A stretch of 64,000 bases of DNA from positions 1-64,000 of the forward strand of contig JABYQR010000032.1 in the NCBI GenBank assembly GCA_022592445.1, written 5' to 3'. The notes below the pieces were generated by a model that was not told the DNA's origin, did not search any database, and saw nothing but the letters and a program-made list of their open reading frames with translations. Source of the DNA: Cytidiella melzeri. Its lineage: Eukaryota > Basidiomycota > Agaricomycetes > Polyporales > Irpicaceae. Both the position numbers and the translations under genes were made by a program. Positions 44,377 through 55,746 of the stretch are shown here, in pieces; the first letter of the stretch is position 1; each line of letters opens with the position of its first letter.

Positions 44377-45091
44377 GGACGCGATGGTGGTGATGTTCAA
44401 GGTTTTTTCACCCCCTATGTTTGTCTGGGTCGATTCGAGGGCTCTCTTGCCTGCCACTCTCCTTTTCGTCGCTATCGATATTGTACATTTGCATCGCTTT
44501 TATACCGTCATTCGTTTTTTGTCTCTGTTTCTCAGTGTTGTTCGCATACCATCTTCAGCATTCATGATACCTATCCTCTTTTGCAAGCTTCTTGTTGTAT
44601 TATCTGAGTTTTCCAGTTCTCTTTGTGTTTTGTTGACTGTCCGGTAGAACTTTGTTTGGTATCGCTGGTTGTGAATGTTGTATCATATATAGAGAGTATG
44701 CCATCGCTCCTTGTTGAGGTTGAACTGATAGGAGAAATGAGGAAAGCAAGCAACTCGGTTTGAGCAGGAAATGTGGATCAAGTAGTAAGTGTTTAGCTAG
44801 GATCGGGCGTATCTTTCTTTTGATCTGAGCTCAGATCCACGATGAGCCTGCCTGACTGAACGCGGGCCTGGGACTCGGATTCGGAGTGCTCAGTACGTAT
44901 GTACAATTAAATACCCTCGGAAAGCGATCATGTTTTCAACGTTGTCCAAGCTTCAGCGGATAGCTGATCGTTACGGGAAAGTCGAAGTGGCCAGCGAATT
45001 TTTGACACGATTTCAGCGTATCACGCTTTCTCACTCACAACTCGAACAAAAGATATTCACACACCCAGTTGACACCTACGACACCACTTGC
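44377..45091. other. Intergenic region RGS / amidohydrolase
   Basis: About 715 bp: RGS 3' UTR (T-rich 44400-44660) and the amidohydrolase promoter. An ATG at 44930 opens an in-frame 54-codon extension of the downstream gene, which may be an alternative start. Confidence 0.4.
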
Positions 45092-46798
45092 ATGTCTCAT
45101 ATTCCTTCTCCTAGGACGTTAGACCTCCTCATCCGCAACGTTCATCTCTGCCAAGAACACTCGTCAGAATTGGGAAGACTATATGACGTTGGGTGTGCTG
45201 ATGGAATGGTTGTAAAAGCTCGACTCGTTACCCAGAAACAGCGGGACATACTATTGGGATTTGGAACTGAACATTTCGATCCTGATTTAGACGAGGACGG
45301 CATGCAGTGGAATAGTACTACTACTGTTATAGATGCAGGAGGCCGTGGAATGCTGATACCTGGGTAAGCACACCCTCTCTCGTCTTCTTTTTTCAACTAG
45401 AGACTGTCGATCTTACTTTAGCTTACGAGTTCATTAGGCTCTGCCATGCACACATCCACTTGGACAAGTGCTTTCTCTTGGACAGGTGTACGCTCGAAAC
45501 AGGGTATGGGTTTGCCCCCCGCCTTGCCGGGGAGAATCAATGACCGTGCTCATGCATTTGGTAGCTCAGAGACTTTGCAGAAGCGTTGGCTGTGACTACT
45601 GCGGCGAAAGCAATGTTTGGCACGAACCAGGATGATTTGATGGAACGCGGGAGGCGGCTGATTCTAGAGAGCGTCGCGTCTGGTGTGACAGCCATGCGTG
45701 CGCATGTTGAGATTGACAGTACTGTTGGGATGACTTGTCTCGAAGTGGGTTTGCGGCTGAAGGATGAGATGAAGGACAAGTGTGAGGTGCAAATTGCAGG
45801 TAAGATTGGTGTTGATCGCAAACGGCGTATTTTACTGAAGCTTGGTTGGATGGTGTTTGTTCAAGCTTTTGCGCAGGATCCGCTGTTCCAAATGTCAGGC
45901 AAACCCACAGCAAACCTGGCATACCTCGTTGACGCTTCGCAGACTGATGGCGTGGAAGCTATTGGCTCTGCTCCTTACGTTGAGCCCAATCGAAATGCTG
46001 CCAAGCAAAACATCGAGTATCTGTTTGACCTCGCATGTCGTCGCGGCCTTCATCTCGACTTTCACCTCGACTACAATCTCGACCGTCGTACTGAACCTCT
46101 CATTTGGGATGTCCTCAGCGAGCTCAAAAGTCGGATAAAGCAGGGACAGTGGAAGCCTACTCAACAGCTCTGCATAGGACACGCAACACGACTCACACTA
46201 TGGGGTCCCGAGGAATGGCATCGGTACGTGCAGACGGTCATGGACCTTCCTGTGACCCTCGTGGGTCTCCCACAAAGCGATATGTACATGATGGGGAGAG
46301 ATATGTCCTCCCCGCCGCGCTCTACGTTGAACGTCTGCCAATTGGAGAGAGAGCACATGATAAAGGCGGCGATGGCAGTGAACAATGTCAGCAATGCGTT
46401 CACTCCTCAAGGCTCTGCGGACCCGCTCGGGCTGTGTCCGTTGGCCGTGGCATTGCTCCAGGCTGCCACGGACCGCGACTGCCGCCGATTGCTTGTGAGC
46501 AGTTTTCTTCCTCACTATATGTGTGTATTCACTGGTTCGCACGCTGTAGGAAGCTGTCACCATCAATGCGCGGGAGGCCATCGGTCTGCAAAGCCACCGA
46601 GCGACGAACGGTGCGCAGGGCGAGGTCTACCGTCGCCTGCGTCTCTTTCCCGTGGTCGGGAGACGTGCCGATTTTGTGCTCCTGCACGATAACCGCGAGA
46701 TTCAATCTGCGGTGTGTACACCGTGCTACGACCGGACGACTATCATGGGAGGCAAGGTCGTGTGTCGACGGCAGTCGAATGTCACATTTCTCTCTTGA
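45092..46798 (+). CDS. Cytosine-deaminase-like metal-dependent hydrolase
   Basis: ATG 45092 (MSHIPSPRTLDLLIRNVHL), stop 46796-46798, five exons. The amidohydrolase TIM barrel shows GRGMLIPGLCHAHIHLDKC (the HxH metal motif); TAMRAHVEIDS; VQIAAFAQDPLF; RGLHLDFHLDYNLD; CIGHATRL; LVGLPQSDMYMM (strand-8 Asp); and a C-terminal composite-domain return with NAREAIGLQ and GRRADFVLLHD. This matches the CodA-like branch. In bacterial cytosine deaminase the strand-5 motif is HxDE with the catalytic Glu; here it is HLDY, so deamination of a pyrimidine by the usual mechanism is doubtful and the substrate is unknown. Splices: GG|G at LIPG|LCHAH, ETG|DFAEAL, QIA|AFAQ, RLL|EAVTIN. An alternative upstream in-frame ATG at 44930 would add 54 residues. 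Confidence 0.82.
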
Positions 46799-47475
46799 AC
46801 GATGGACGATATGGACAATGATTATAAATTGTCAGAGAAGGCCGTTTCGCCCTCGTTGGCTCCGTTGACGTGACTGTCGAGAGTTCGATGTATGGTTTAC
46901 CGGACATGCTGAAACGAAGGCAAGGTGATGTGCTGATGAAAGTGGAGAATTTTGTAGCTCCCTAGTAGCACTAATGCATGTTTCTGACTCCCAATTAAAC
47001 GCCTCTGCTGGTTACATAAACCTACTGCCAGGACCTGATCAAGCTGGATTCTTGATACTTACAAGCCTGAAGTCGTTCTCTTTGGGGCGCTTCACCGCAA
47101 GCCAAGCGGCGCTGTTGTGACCACCTGATCAATAATCTCTGACAAAATGAGGGTACGCTGTTGCAAAACTTGACTCTCGTCGATGGCAACGTTCCGCTTG
47201 TTGTACAAGATGCAGCCTCATTTCAGAAATACAATCATGAATGAGATACTGCTCTAGGCAACAATAAAGTATTGTAATTCTTGAGCTTATATTTACGCAA
47301 CCAGACATTCAATGAGCCACTCGGTGCGAATACATTTGCAAAGGTGGTTCCATGATAGTACACGCTAGCTACAACTTGAAGGTCATTCGTCCAATTTTGT
47401 GACAGAAGTGTGACGCGTGATTGAGAATACCAGTGAGCGCCCAACGTACCTCTGCTTTCCTCCGTGTCGCTCGCA
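46799..47475. other. Intergenic region amidohydrolase / MRPL4
   Basis: About 680 bp with no recognised gene. Confidence 0.4.
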
Positions 47476-48347
47476 ATGCTGCCACCAACGTCGTTCACCC
47501 GTCTTGGGCTCTCAAGATTAAGCTCTTCCGCTATCAGCCTTTCCGCACGGCCATCTCGTACCTTTGCATCAGTGCTTTCAAGTGTGCCTGCAGCTACATC
47601 GGCATCCTCTGCACCGAAAACGAAGTTGCCGGGCAATGTGGCAGATGCTCGGAAACCTGGTGCTTTGAGGCCACATCTTGGTGTACAGGTGGATCCGACC
47701 CATGGCTTGTATGCGTTTTTCAGGAAGACGGAGGAGAACGGTGTGACCAAGTATGAGACGGTGGAACCCAATGACCTCTCAACCGAGAGCACTGGTAAGT
47801 TACTCGGGTACGTCTTGATGGGAGTGAATCAGTAAATGTGGTTTGCGTTTCGCAGGTCGTGCGTGGACTGCCGCAGAGCTACGTCGCAAGAGCTTCAAAG
47901 ACTTGCATACGTTGTGGTATGTTTTGCTCAGGGAGAGGAATTTACTCGCTACGCAGAACCACGAGGCTCGTCGAATGGGCATTCTGCAAAGACGACTTGG
48001 TAGTGGGCCAAAAGTTTTCCGTGTACGCATATTGATCTCAAGGAGGATTGTGTGGTATACTGATAAGCATCTGCCTTGCCGGACAGGTCCGAAAATCTAT
48101 GGCTCGTATCAAGTATGTGCTGAACGAGCGAAGGTTAGCGTACGAAGGTGCCGTGGAGATCATCGAGAACAAGGTCAAGGAGAAGCTGTTGGGGCGACAG
48201 CTTAGGAGACAGAACCAACAAGCTGTTGTAGCGAGGAAGGCGGCAGACAATGAAAGGGAGGCAGCATCGGAGTCGAAGCCTCAGTCGTACGACGGAGCCA
48301 CGAAACTAGCTGTTGCTGGATTGTTAGAGACGGCTGCTTCATCATAG
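47476..48347 (+). CDS. MRPL4: Mitochondrial large-subunit ribosomal protein uL29m
   Basis: ATG 47476, stop 48345-48347. The N-terminal ~45 residues ([30 protein letters not shown]) are a Ser/Arg-rich mitochondrial presequence. The MRP-L47 domain reads [57 protein letters not shown] and, after the second intron, [20 protein letters not shown]. Introns: GTAAGT..TTCGCAG after ESTG, and GTACGC..GGACAG after KVFR. It is the homologue of yeast MRPL4 and human MRPL47, sited at the exit-tunnel side of the mitoribosome. Together with the next two genes it forms a small run of mitochondrial-function genes. Confidence 0.93.
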
Positions 48348-48449
48348 GCGACATGTGACCCTCACAACACGCCACTTGCAAAGGATATTGCGGTTGTACT
48401 TCATGTTATAACATAACACAAGTAATAGAGAGCCGCTGGCTCAAGCTTT

Positions 48450-48867
48450 TCACAAACTCACCCGGCCTGCCTCTCTAGGTGGGAGCGGAAGTCGTCTCTC
48501 TCTGTTGCTCACCTCCCAGTTGTGCATATCCTGCGATACCCAACAATCCTTCACATTCGGGTCTTCGTACATCTCCACCTGTCTCTTGCCCTTTCGTAAG
48601 AGATGTTCAATTGCGGAGACGTCACGCGAAGAAATGGCTGCAGATTGCGTTTTGAAGGTGTACCGAACGAAGAGACTGAATTTTACTTGTGCTACCGGAG
48701 GCTTTGCCCGGGTCATTCGAAGAGCTCTATGTGTGCGTGTGTGGAGGGTAGTAAGTTAGGATGTAAATCGACTAAATGTCTTGAACGTACCGACGGTAAA
48801 GAGCGAGCACCTCTTTCTGCAGACCTGAATGCGCCGGCGGCATCTGCGCGTGCAATGGATCCGACAT
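48450..48867 (-). CDS. SDHAF1: Succinate dehydrogenase assembly factor 1 (LYR protein)
   Basis: Two exons. The first starts at ATG 48867 (MSDPLHAQ; a second Met at 48843 gives MPPAHSGLQKEVLALYRR). The intron GTACGT...CACATAG restores LYRRALRMTRAKP, completing the LYR tripeptide plus following Arg helix. The second exon has FSLFVRYTFKTQSAAISSRD and VSAIEHLLRKGKRQVEMYED, matching Sdh6/SDHAF1. This matrix protein helps insert or protect the Fe-S clusters of the SDHB subunit of complex II. The C-terminal tail (NWEVSNRERRLPLPPREAG) is longer than in animals. It is transcribed head-to-head with the NDUFAF6-like gene and tail-to-tail with MRPL4. Confidence 0.88.
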
Positions 48868-49115
48868 AGTATGCAAAAACGTGAGTGTGATGCGCAATGA
48901 AGGTGTCGTGAGACGTGCAGACCTTGCAGAGAGTAGTATACAGCCTGACGAAGGGACGGAGGACGTTGAGCGGCAATGGCCGGGCTCGAATACGCGTGAC
49001 GTCGTCGGACGCGTTGGCTGTGCCTCAACCTCCCTGCTTCCTCCCTCTATGTGCCTCCACATTCTAGAGAGACTTCACCATTAACAGAATACAGTCACAG
49101 CCGTACTCCGCTACC
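48868..49115. promoter_or_regulatory. Bidirectional promoter region SDHAF1 / NDUFAF6
   Basis: Only 248 bp separate the two divergent start codons, so both promoters must lie here or overlap the first exons. It contains GAATACGCGTGACGTC (about 48991-49005; palindromic ACGCGT and TGACGTC). No TATA box is evident. Confidence 0.5.
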
Positions 49116-50367
49116 ATGTTGCCAAATTTCTGTCGGGCAAGCAAGCCCCCAAGAGTGCCAGCGTCCAAACTCACGAGGCAAGTGCTAGCCACGAGAACTG
49201 CCAGACGCATGACCACTGTATCGCAGCAGTCTGGAACTTCGGACAGAGGCACGCAGGAATCGTATGCATACTGCAGGGATTTTGTGCGAAAGCGTGACTA
49301 CGAGGCATTCTTGACGTGCCATTGTTACCCAACACAATTCCAAGATGCTTTCTTCGCATTGAGAGCGTTCCACGTGAGTGTATGGCGTAGAACCGGGAGG
49401 AGTTTGCTGATTAATGAAGCCGAGTCTTTTCAGATTGAACTGGCCTCTATACAAGAGTCAGTGTCAACTTCAGTCATTGGTAGAATGCGCATACAATTCT
49501 GGAAAGACGCGTTGAAAAGTTTCAATGACGTGCGTGCGTTCAATCATTTCTGTCCTCCGTAATCTGGCCGACGAAAAACCGTAGGGTAGTCCGCCAAAGC
49601 ACCCCATTGCATTAGCACTGTACGACGCATTACGACAGGCTAAACTACCCATGTATCATTTGAAGCGAATTGTGGACGCGAGGGTAAGTGTTAACTCTCT
49701 CTCTCTCTTCCGCTGAAGCCGGCCATTCACTCCGGAGCTTAGGATACAGAGTTGGATGTGCCGTCGCATATGACGGTCGATTCTCTTACGGCGCACGCGG
49801 AGTCGACTTCCTCGACGTTTCTCTACCTCCTGCTGTCGCTACTCTCGCAGTCTTCTTCGGAGACATTCTCCCACGCTGCATCGCACGTAGGCATCGCGCA
49901 GACCATCTCGACGCTTCTTCGAGCTTTGCCCTATCATGCCTCCAAGGGACACATGGTGATACCTGCGGAGATTACCGCTCGTCATGGCGTTAGCCAGGAA
50001 GACGTTTTCCGTTACGGTGGTGACGCCAAGCATATAGACGACGCTGTGTTTGAGTTTGCTACTGTGGCGAATGACCATCTGATTACGGCGCGGGAGGAGT
50101 TCAATAAGGACTGTGGGGGCAAAGTCCCAGAGCCGGTGAGACCGGTGTTCTTGTCTACGGTACGGGTTCATCTGTGTCAGGGATGTGTAAACGTCTGACT
50201 GATCCTTACTCATTCCGTAAACATTCGCTGGCTGTTAGGTCCCCGCAGCGTTGTATCTCGAGCGGTTGGAGAAGGTGAATTTTGATGCATTCCATCCGTC
50301 GCTACAGCAGCGGAGTTGGAAGCTGCCATGGCGTGTCTGGCAGGGATATAATAGTGGGAGGATCTGA
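49116..50367 (+). CDS. NDUFAF6: Complex I assembly factor, squalene/phytoene-synthase fold
   Basis: ATG 49116, stop 50365-50367. A mitochondrial presequence (MLPNFCRASKPPRVPASKLTR) precedes SYAYCRDFVRKRDYEAFLTC, DAFFALRAFHV|IELASIQESVS and IGRMRIQFWKDALKSF, then HPIALALYDALRQAKLPMYH, LKRIVDARDTELDVP, STSSTFLYLLLSLL, HVGIAQTISTLLRALPYHAS and HMVIPAEITARHGVSQEDVF; the C-terminus is PAALYLERLEKVNFDAFHPS. This is the NDUFAF6/sicily family, which has the trans-isoprenyl synthase fold but lacks the DDxxD catalytic motifs and is needed for complex I (ND1 module) assembly. At least four introns. The gene appears intact and its presence agrees with a respiratory complex I-bearing fungus. Confidence 0.9.
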
Positions 50368-50721
50368 CTCACGCAGTCCGCTATTTGCTACATAACTGTA
50401 ATAGCATTCTAATCAACATACTGCTTGAGAAAATGCCCTGCTGAAGATCGTTCGGTTTGGTTCTTGAGCTAGTGTTTGTAAGTGGAAGATTTGAGTTAGA
50501 TCTGCGCCACCACGCCGTCTTAGAGTTTCGCCCATGACTAAATCTGGGAACCTTTTTTCCTTATAAGGCGAGTTGATCCTGTGCCCGGGTCGTCCTCCGC
50601 TCCGGCGCTCATCTCCGGGCTACCGTCACTCTACTCACCACCATCTGCCCCGGACAGTGCACATCTTTGCTCGCCAGACACGACCTTCACGACCTCGAGC
50701 TCGACGCTGGACACATCCGCG
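50368..50721. other. Intergenic region before F-box-like gene
   Basis: 354 bp. An open frame continues upstream of the chosen start at 50722 (VDPVPGSSSAPALISGLPS), so an upstream first exon is possible. Confidence 0.35.
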
Positions 50722-52884
50722 ATGGATCGTCTTTGTGGTGAGTAGCCCTTTCACAGCTGTTGCGTTGCATTTCGTTTTCTCACAAATGGGTCTCACCTTG
50801 ATTCTGTGCTCCGCTGCGCCTCGCACTTGCTGTCCTCCGCATTACTTGTAATTCACGACTTAGACGAGGTTGTGCAGTTAATTCTAAATGAACTTGACGA
50901 TCCTACACACTTCAGCCTTGTCTCCAAGAGGTTCTACACCGTCACCCAAGATCCGTACATCCGGGCCTGGTACTTCATCTCGCGATATGGCAAGATACAA
51001 GCTTTCTACTGGGCTCTGGGCAGGGGGAGACTTATGAATGGCAAGGTCATCGATGTGCGTGCTCGTTCAAAGCCAGTAGTCCCATACTCTCTTTGTCCCA
51101 TCCTGACCCCCTCCTAATCACAGACTCTCCTATCATCTGGCGCTCACCTCTCGAGGTACTTTGTGCAATGCGCCATGCATCATTATTATCGCACAGCGCA
51201 AGTGCCCTTCATCAAGACACCTTGGGTCCGCTCCATGGAGTTGGCCGTTTTCACGCATTTCCAAGCTGCGGCTGTTCAGCAGTTTGGAAATATACCCCTC
51301 GGTAAAGGAGACGACGATGGCTCAGTGGTGGACGCCGTTATCAAAGAGAGCCGGTTTCCCATAGAGCAGCGTCAGATCAAATGGGAAACTGTGAGGGAGG
51401 TGCTTGAGAAATACAAGGTCAGTGGATAAATACTGGCAGAAGCATTGAATTGTCATCTGACCTCGCCGCATATAGTTCATTCCCTTTTGTCATAAGGTGC
51501 GCATCCTCTTTCGTGGCATATCCGCTACACCGTCTTGATTCGTTATGCTCGATACATAGGATGCGATGATGGCAAATTACCCCCTTGTGCTGGCCATCGA
51601 ACCTCGACTCTTGCCATACGCTCGCGCCAACGGGTTCACTATGGATCATAAGGTATTTTTTTCAGCGCTCCATTTTCTCGGATGTATGAACTTCCACGCG
51701 TGACTTAGTATCGGAACTTCGTCTTCCGCAAGATGTTCGAGAAACCGGCCATCAGCTTCGAAGGACGCGCAGATGAGATTGTACGCAACGTTAAAGAACT
51801 CTCAAGGCTGGACCCTCGGTATGCTCTGTCGTCTCATAGCATGCACAGAATTCTTTCATTAACATCATTCGCAGTATGTTCTTGACTCGTACTGTGGCTG
51901 CTGAGATTTGCATGGAAGCGAACATCAATGAGCAAGCATATAATGCATTAAAGAGACTCGACAAAGAAGGCTTCTTACGCTTTGAACTCTCGTATGTCTT
52001 GTCACAAGATCGCAGCATTTCCTGCTAATTCTTCCCCTCCTAGTCATGTGGTAGAGACCTTAATCAAGGTATGCACACTTAATCAGAAGAATCGCGGTTT
52101 TCCAACATTGCTTTAGACATTCGCCAATACGCGATCAGTGGCATCAATAGCAACCTTCAATGTGCTGAAAGAATTATTCCAAGACTTTCCCTCCAATGAC
52201 CCTCTCGTCCGTCACGTTCTTATACTGCAGGTCTTCGTTTCCGAGACCATCACTTCTGGTTTAATATTGTCTCAGCCGTATTACCGGGCCTTTGGGGAAC
52301 GGTGCCAGCAGAAGATAGAAAGCATTGGGCTTCCCCCTGTAGACCGGCACGATCTCCTTGAAGTTCTTTCGAGTAAATTTGCTCCCGAGAGGTTCCAGGG
52401 GGTCATTATGTACGGCCGTCTCATCCTCGGCATGTCAAGTAGAGCCGTCGACGATCTTGTACGGGAGGTGTCTTTCAGGTGTCTGGAGATCGGCTGCAAG
52501 GGGAAGATGCTGAAGAAAATTGTGGAACTATATCCGTTTGTTGCAGACGCGATCCGACGGCGTGTTATGGAACAGTACAGACTCAACGTAGATGACCTGC
52601 CACCCTGGGAGGACGAAAATGCGTGTTTGTTGTACGAGGCACCGTTGTGTCAGGACTTCGTTGTCCCAAGGGCAACGCTTATCGAGCGGATTCAAGAGTT
52701 ATCCGATGCTATTCTTTCGAATGCCGCGCCAGGACAGCCGCATGTACAGCAGCAGCTTATGACGCAAAACGCTAGCCCTCCATTATTAGGCAATTTAGAT
52801 GAAGATGCAGCACTTCCAGCAGGTGTCACGGTAAAGGACGAAGAGGACGAAGAGGAAGACGAGGACGACTTGGTTAGTAATTGA
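50722..52884 (+). CDS. Conserved fungal protein with N-terminal F-box-like motif, unknown function
   Basis: ATG 50722 spliced after MDRLC to DEVVQLILNELDDPTHFSLV, which resembles an F-box (LILNELDDP..FSLVSKRF). Following exons: DPYIRAWYFISRYGKIQAFYWALGRGRL, HLSRYFVQCAMHHYYRTAQV, FHCH-like FIPFCHKDAMMANYPLVLAIEP, YNALKRLDKEGFLRFELSHVVETLIKTFANT, and a large last exon with CLEIGCKGKMLKKIVELYPF and YRLNVDDLPPWEDENACLLY. The C-terminus is acidic (DEEDEEEDEDD). Repeated helical units suggest an armadillo/ankyrin-like solenoid. The family is one I associate with basidiomycetes but cannot name. The last stop is at 52882-52884, only 77 bp before the next start. Confidence 0.7.
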
Positions 52885-52961
52885 TAATGTTCTCTTATCG
52901 TCATGCATTTAATATTTATTGTCTACCAAAGGGAACTGTCGGCCAGGACTCGCTTTCCACC

Positions 52962-54231
52962 ATGATTCGGAAGGATGAGTCGGCACCTGCTCGAAGCCGC
53001 CGCCGATTTTATGAGTTCGCGCTCTATGCTGATGGCCAAGGCAAGCTGCAGTACCCTGCAGGTAAGGATAATCGCTGACGCTGTTGCGCGTGACGAAAAC
53101 TCAAACTGTTCTGCAGATCATATGCTTGTAGCTAAATGGATCCGTGCGCACTATGGTGTCCGAAGTGGCGTTACTGCGGTATTCATGCTGCATAGCGTCA
53201 TCAATGGGAGTCCTGTGGTGAGTACGCTATCGCTTGTAGGCCTCAGATCCTCGCTCATCCACGTTTCAGGTTATGCAGCCATATCTCAATTACGGGGAAT
53301 CTTGGAGCCAAGAAAACCGTGTACCGATTACTCTGAAGCACTTCAAGTTGCTAGCGAGGATTGGCCGTGCACCGGTACGCTCTTGATCTACCTGTTTATC
53401 GACCGATACTTACTGTACCGCATACTTTCAGCCGCATTTGCTTTTCGATGAGATCGAGTACGGAACAGAGTTCTACTTCAGCGAGGAGGATTACCTTCCC
53501 GTCGAGGAGTTAAATGGCACGGTCGTAAAAAGCAGGTCTAAAAAGCGTCCCTCGCGCATCAAGGTCAAGATGGTCTCCGAGTACTCAGTGAAGGCGGAAA
53601 AGAGTCCGACACCGACCGTGGCTGACGGGCTTTCTGCATGCTCCGCGTCGATCTCGGGGTCGAATTCTTCGAGGCGTTCGATGCGCAATGCTGCATCTAG
53701 CATCAGCTATATCGTTCCTGATAGTGACGACGAGATGATTGCGGATGATGGGGACGACGTTATGCGCGAAGTGAAAGTTATCGCGAAGAAGCGCAAGGTC
53801 GAATCCAACTTGCAGAAGTGGATCAAGAACTTGACCTTGTTGTTGAAGGACGAGCAGCGCAAGGTATGCAGGTCTCATTTGTGCGACCTTTGACTCAACT
53901 AACTTTCATCGATGTTCATTGATGCTCTAGTACAAGGAGAAGAAGAAGCTTGTTCACGCCACTGCTGTTCCTGGCACAAAAATCAGGGTTCCCAAGGTTT
54001 GTACCGACCGACTAGATGACTACCACGTGTTGACTAATATTGCCTGATTAGAACGAGTTTTACAAAAACCTCGCGGCTGCGCTTACACGTCTGCGGAAGA
54101 CTGATAAGGAGAAGCGGTTGCAGCTGTATGGCGCAGATATACCCGACGAGGACTACAGTTCTGGCGATGAGGACGAGTACCAGGAGCGGACTTCGCGGCC
54201 GTCGAAGCGCCGCAAAGTAGATACCTCTTAG
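52962..54231 (+). CDS. Conserved basidiomycete nuclear-type protein, unknown function
   Basis: ATG 52962, stop 54229-54231, about seven exons that all join in frame. The N-terminal part is globular: RRFYEFALYADGQGKLQYPA|DHMLVAKWIRAHYGVRSGVT, VFMLHSVINGSPV|MQPYLNYGESW, VPITLKHFKLLARIGRAP|PHLLFDEIEYGTEFYFSEED. Then follow a basic Ser-rich linker (KSRSKKRPSRIKVK), an acidic patch (PDSDDEMIADDGDD), a Lys-rich helix (KKRKVESNLQKWIKNLTLLL), KNEFYKNLAAALTRLRKTDKE and a basic C-terminal NLS-like end (RPSKRRKVDTS). Charge pattern and NLS suggest a nuclear or chromatin-linked role. I do not recognise the family. Confidence 0.7.
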
Positions 54232-55746
54232 ACGGGGCAGCTCGGTGATGTTACTGTGGTCACCGTTGGCGCGTCTCAGCTTTATCCCACTCCTGCATTG
54301 GTTCGAATTATATCACGCACAGTCATGTTTCGGCGTTATTTATGCTGCTATTCGCGGTCTTGCGGTACTCCTTAATCCCGTCAGCAGGTTATCAGTATCA
54401 CTCATGGACATCGCGCTGACTTTTTGTATATTGTACGTTTACCCACCGTAATCCGTCTCGCTGCGTTCGCTGTGGTTATTACCGAGTATACACACCAGTA
54501 ATCGACGTTATGCTCTGCAGGTGGTTGTCGTGCACGATGAGGATAGGTTGATGGCATACAGGCTCGGGAGCTACTGTGGTTTGTTCTCCTACGTAGCAGA
54601 GCGAGCGTTTCTGAGACCCACAACAGCAATGAAAATGCTGATTGTGTCCATGAACTTGATCTTTTTCGTCACCTCAACATTTACAATGTCTTTCGGTCTT
54701 TGTTTCGTCTAGGGCAGCAATGACGATGGTACCGTCTGCCATCCATCCTTGAGCTTTAATCCTTGAGTTCAATAGTCACTGCTTTGTCCACCGAAGGTCG
54801 GTTCACCGTCGTACTCGTACTACTGGAAAAGGACATTTGCACAGCGCCCGCCCACCGCATCTGGGGCGGCGGGGCTTCGTGGCGTTACGCGTCAGCGGTT
54901 GATACTCAGGCTGGCAATTTGCACGTTTTGCTCTCAACCATCCCAGTCCAAATTGGCTTGTCAGTCATTCTGTCGGCAAATCAGACTTTTTCTACCTTGA
55001 AGCTGTGTCGCTCCGACGAGCTAGCGAGCTTGGGAATATGCTGCATATCCAGGTTGACGTTCACTCCGAGTCAGGCCGGTACATGGCTATTGCCTCGGGA
55101 CGCGTACACGGGTACTGTGATTTTCGTAGGCACTCTCTCGTCCGTGAAACAGCTGCAAGCCAAGCCCCCATGACCGTCCTTGAAAGGTGCCTGCCCCGGA
55201 CCCAGGCTCTTGCGCATGCGGTTGTTTGTATTTAGAGGTGTACTTTCGCTGATGCTTGTGATTCAGCAGTGCAAGACACCAACCATCTCAATGTCAGGTT
55301 CGGTCTACTGAACGTATGCAAAGGTCATCTGCCCATCGGTCCACCTCATTCGCCGTCCGTCATATGCCAACGTACACCGACCTTTGCCCTTTCTAACGCC
55401 TAAATAGCTGATGGTAGTAACAAGAGCATCCCGCAGTATGTTCTCACATGACCACATGATTGAGTCAGATTGACATGCCAAAATTAGTCTGAGATACGCA
55501 GTGATGCTGGCGTTCATACAATCGTTCGGCCTTTATACTGAGCGGCGCGTGGACTCACGCTAGGCACACTGCATCGGTATGCCAAAGCCTCGTGAATTTT
55601 ACACTTCCTCTCGCTTATTTTCCTAGGACGATCAACCGACGTGCGACAGCGCGGGGTCATGGGGATGGACAGTCGCACTATAAGACCTGACTGAGACGGT
55701 TTGTCTGTCACTCCAGTCATCGCTTGACGAGTCTCATCTGCGCAAG
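54232..55746. other. Intergenic region, no recognised gene
   Basis: About 1.5 kb. A plus-strand frame at 54763-55173 lacks an ATG start (opens with TTG) and resembles no family. There are no obvious repeats. Confidence 0.4.

Noticed and set aside
54763..55173. A 136-codon plus-strand frame
   Set aside because: Begins with TTG, no recognisable domain, no consistent splicing.
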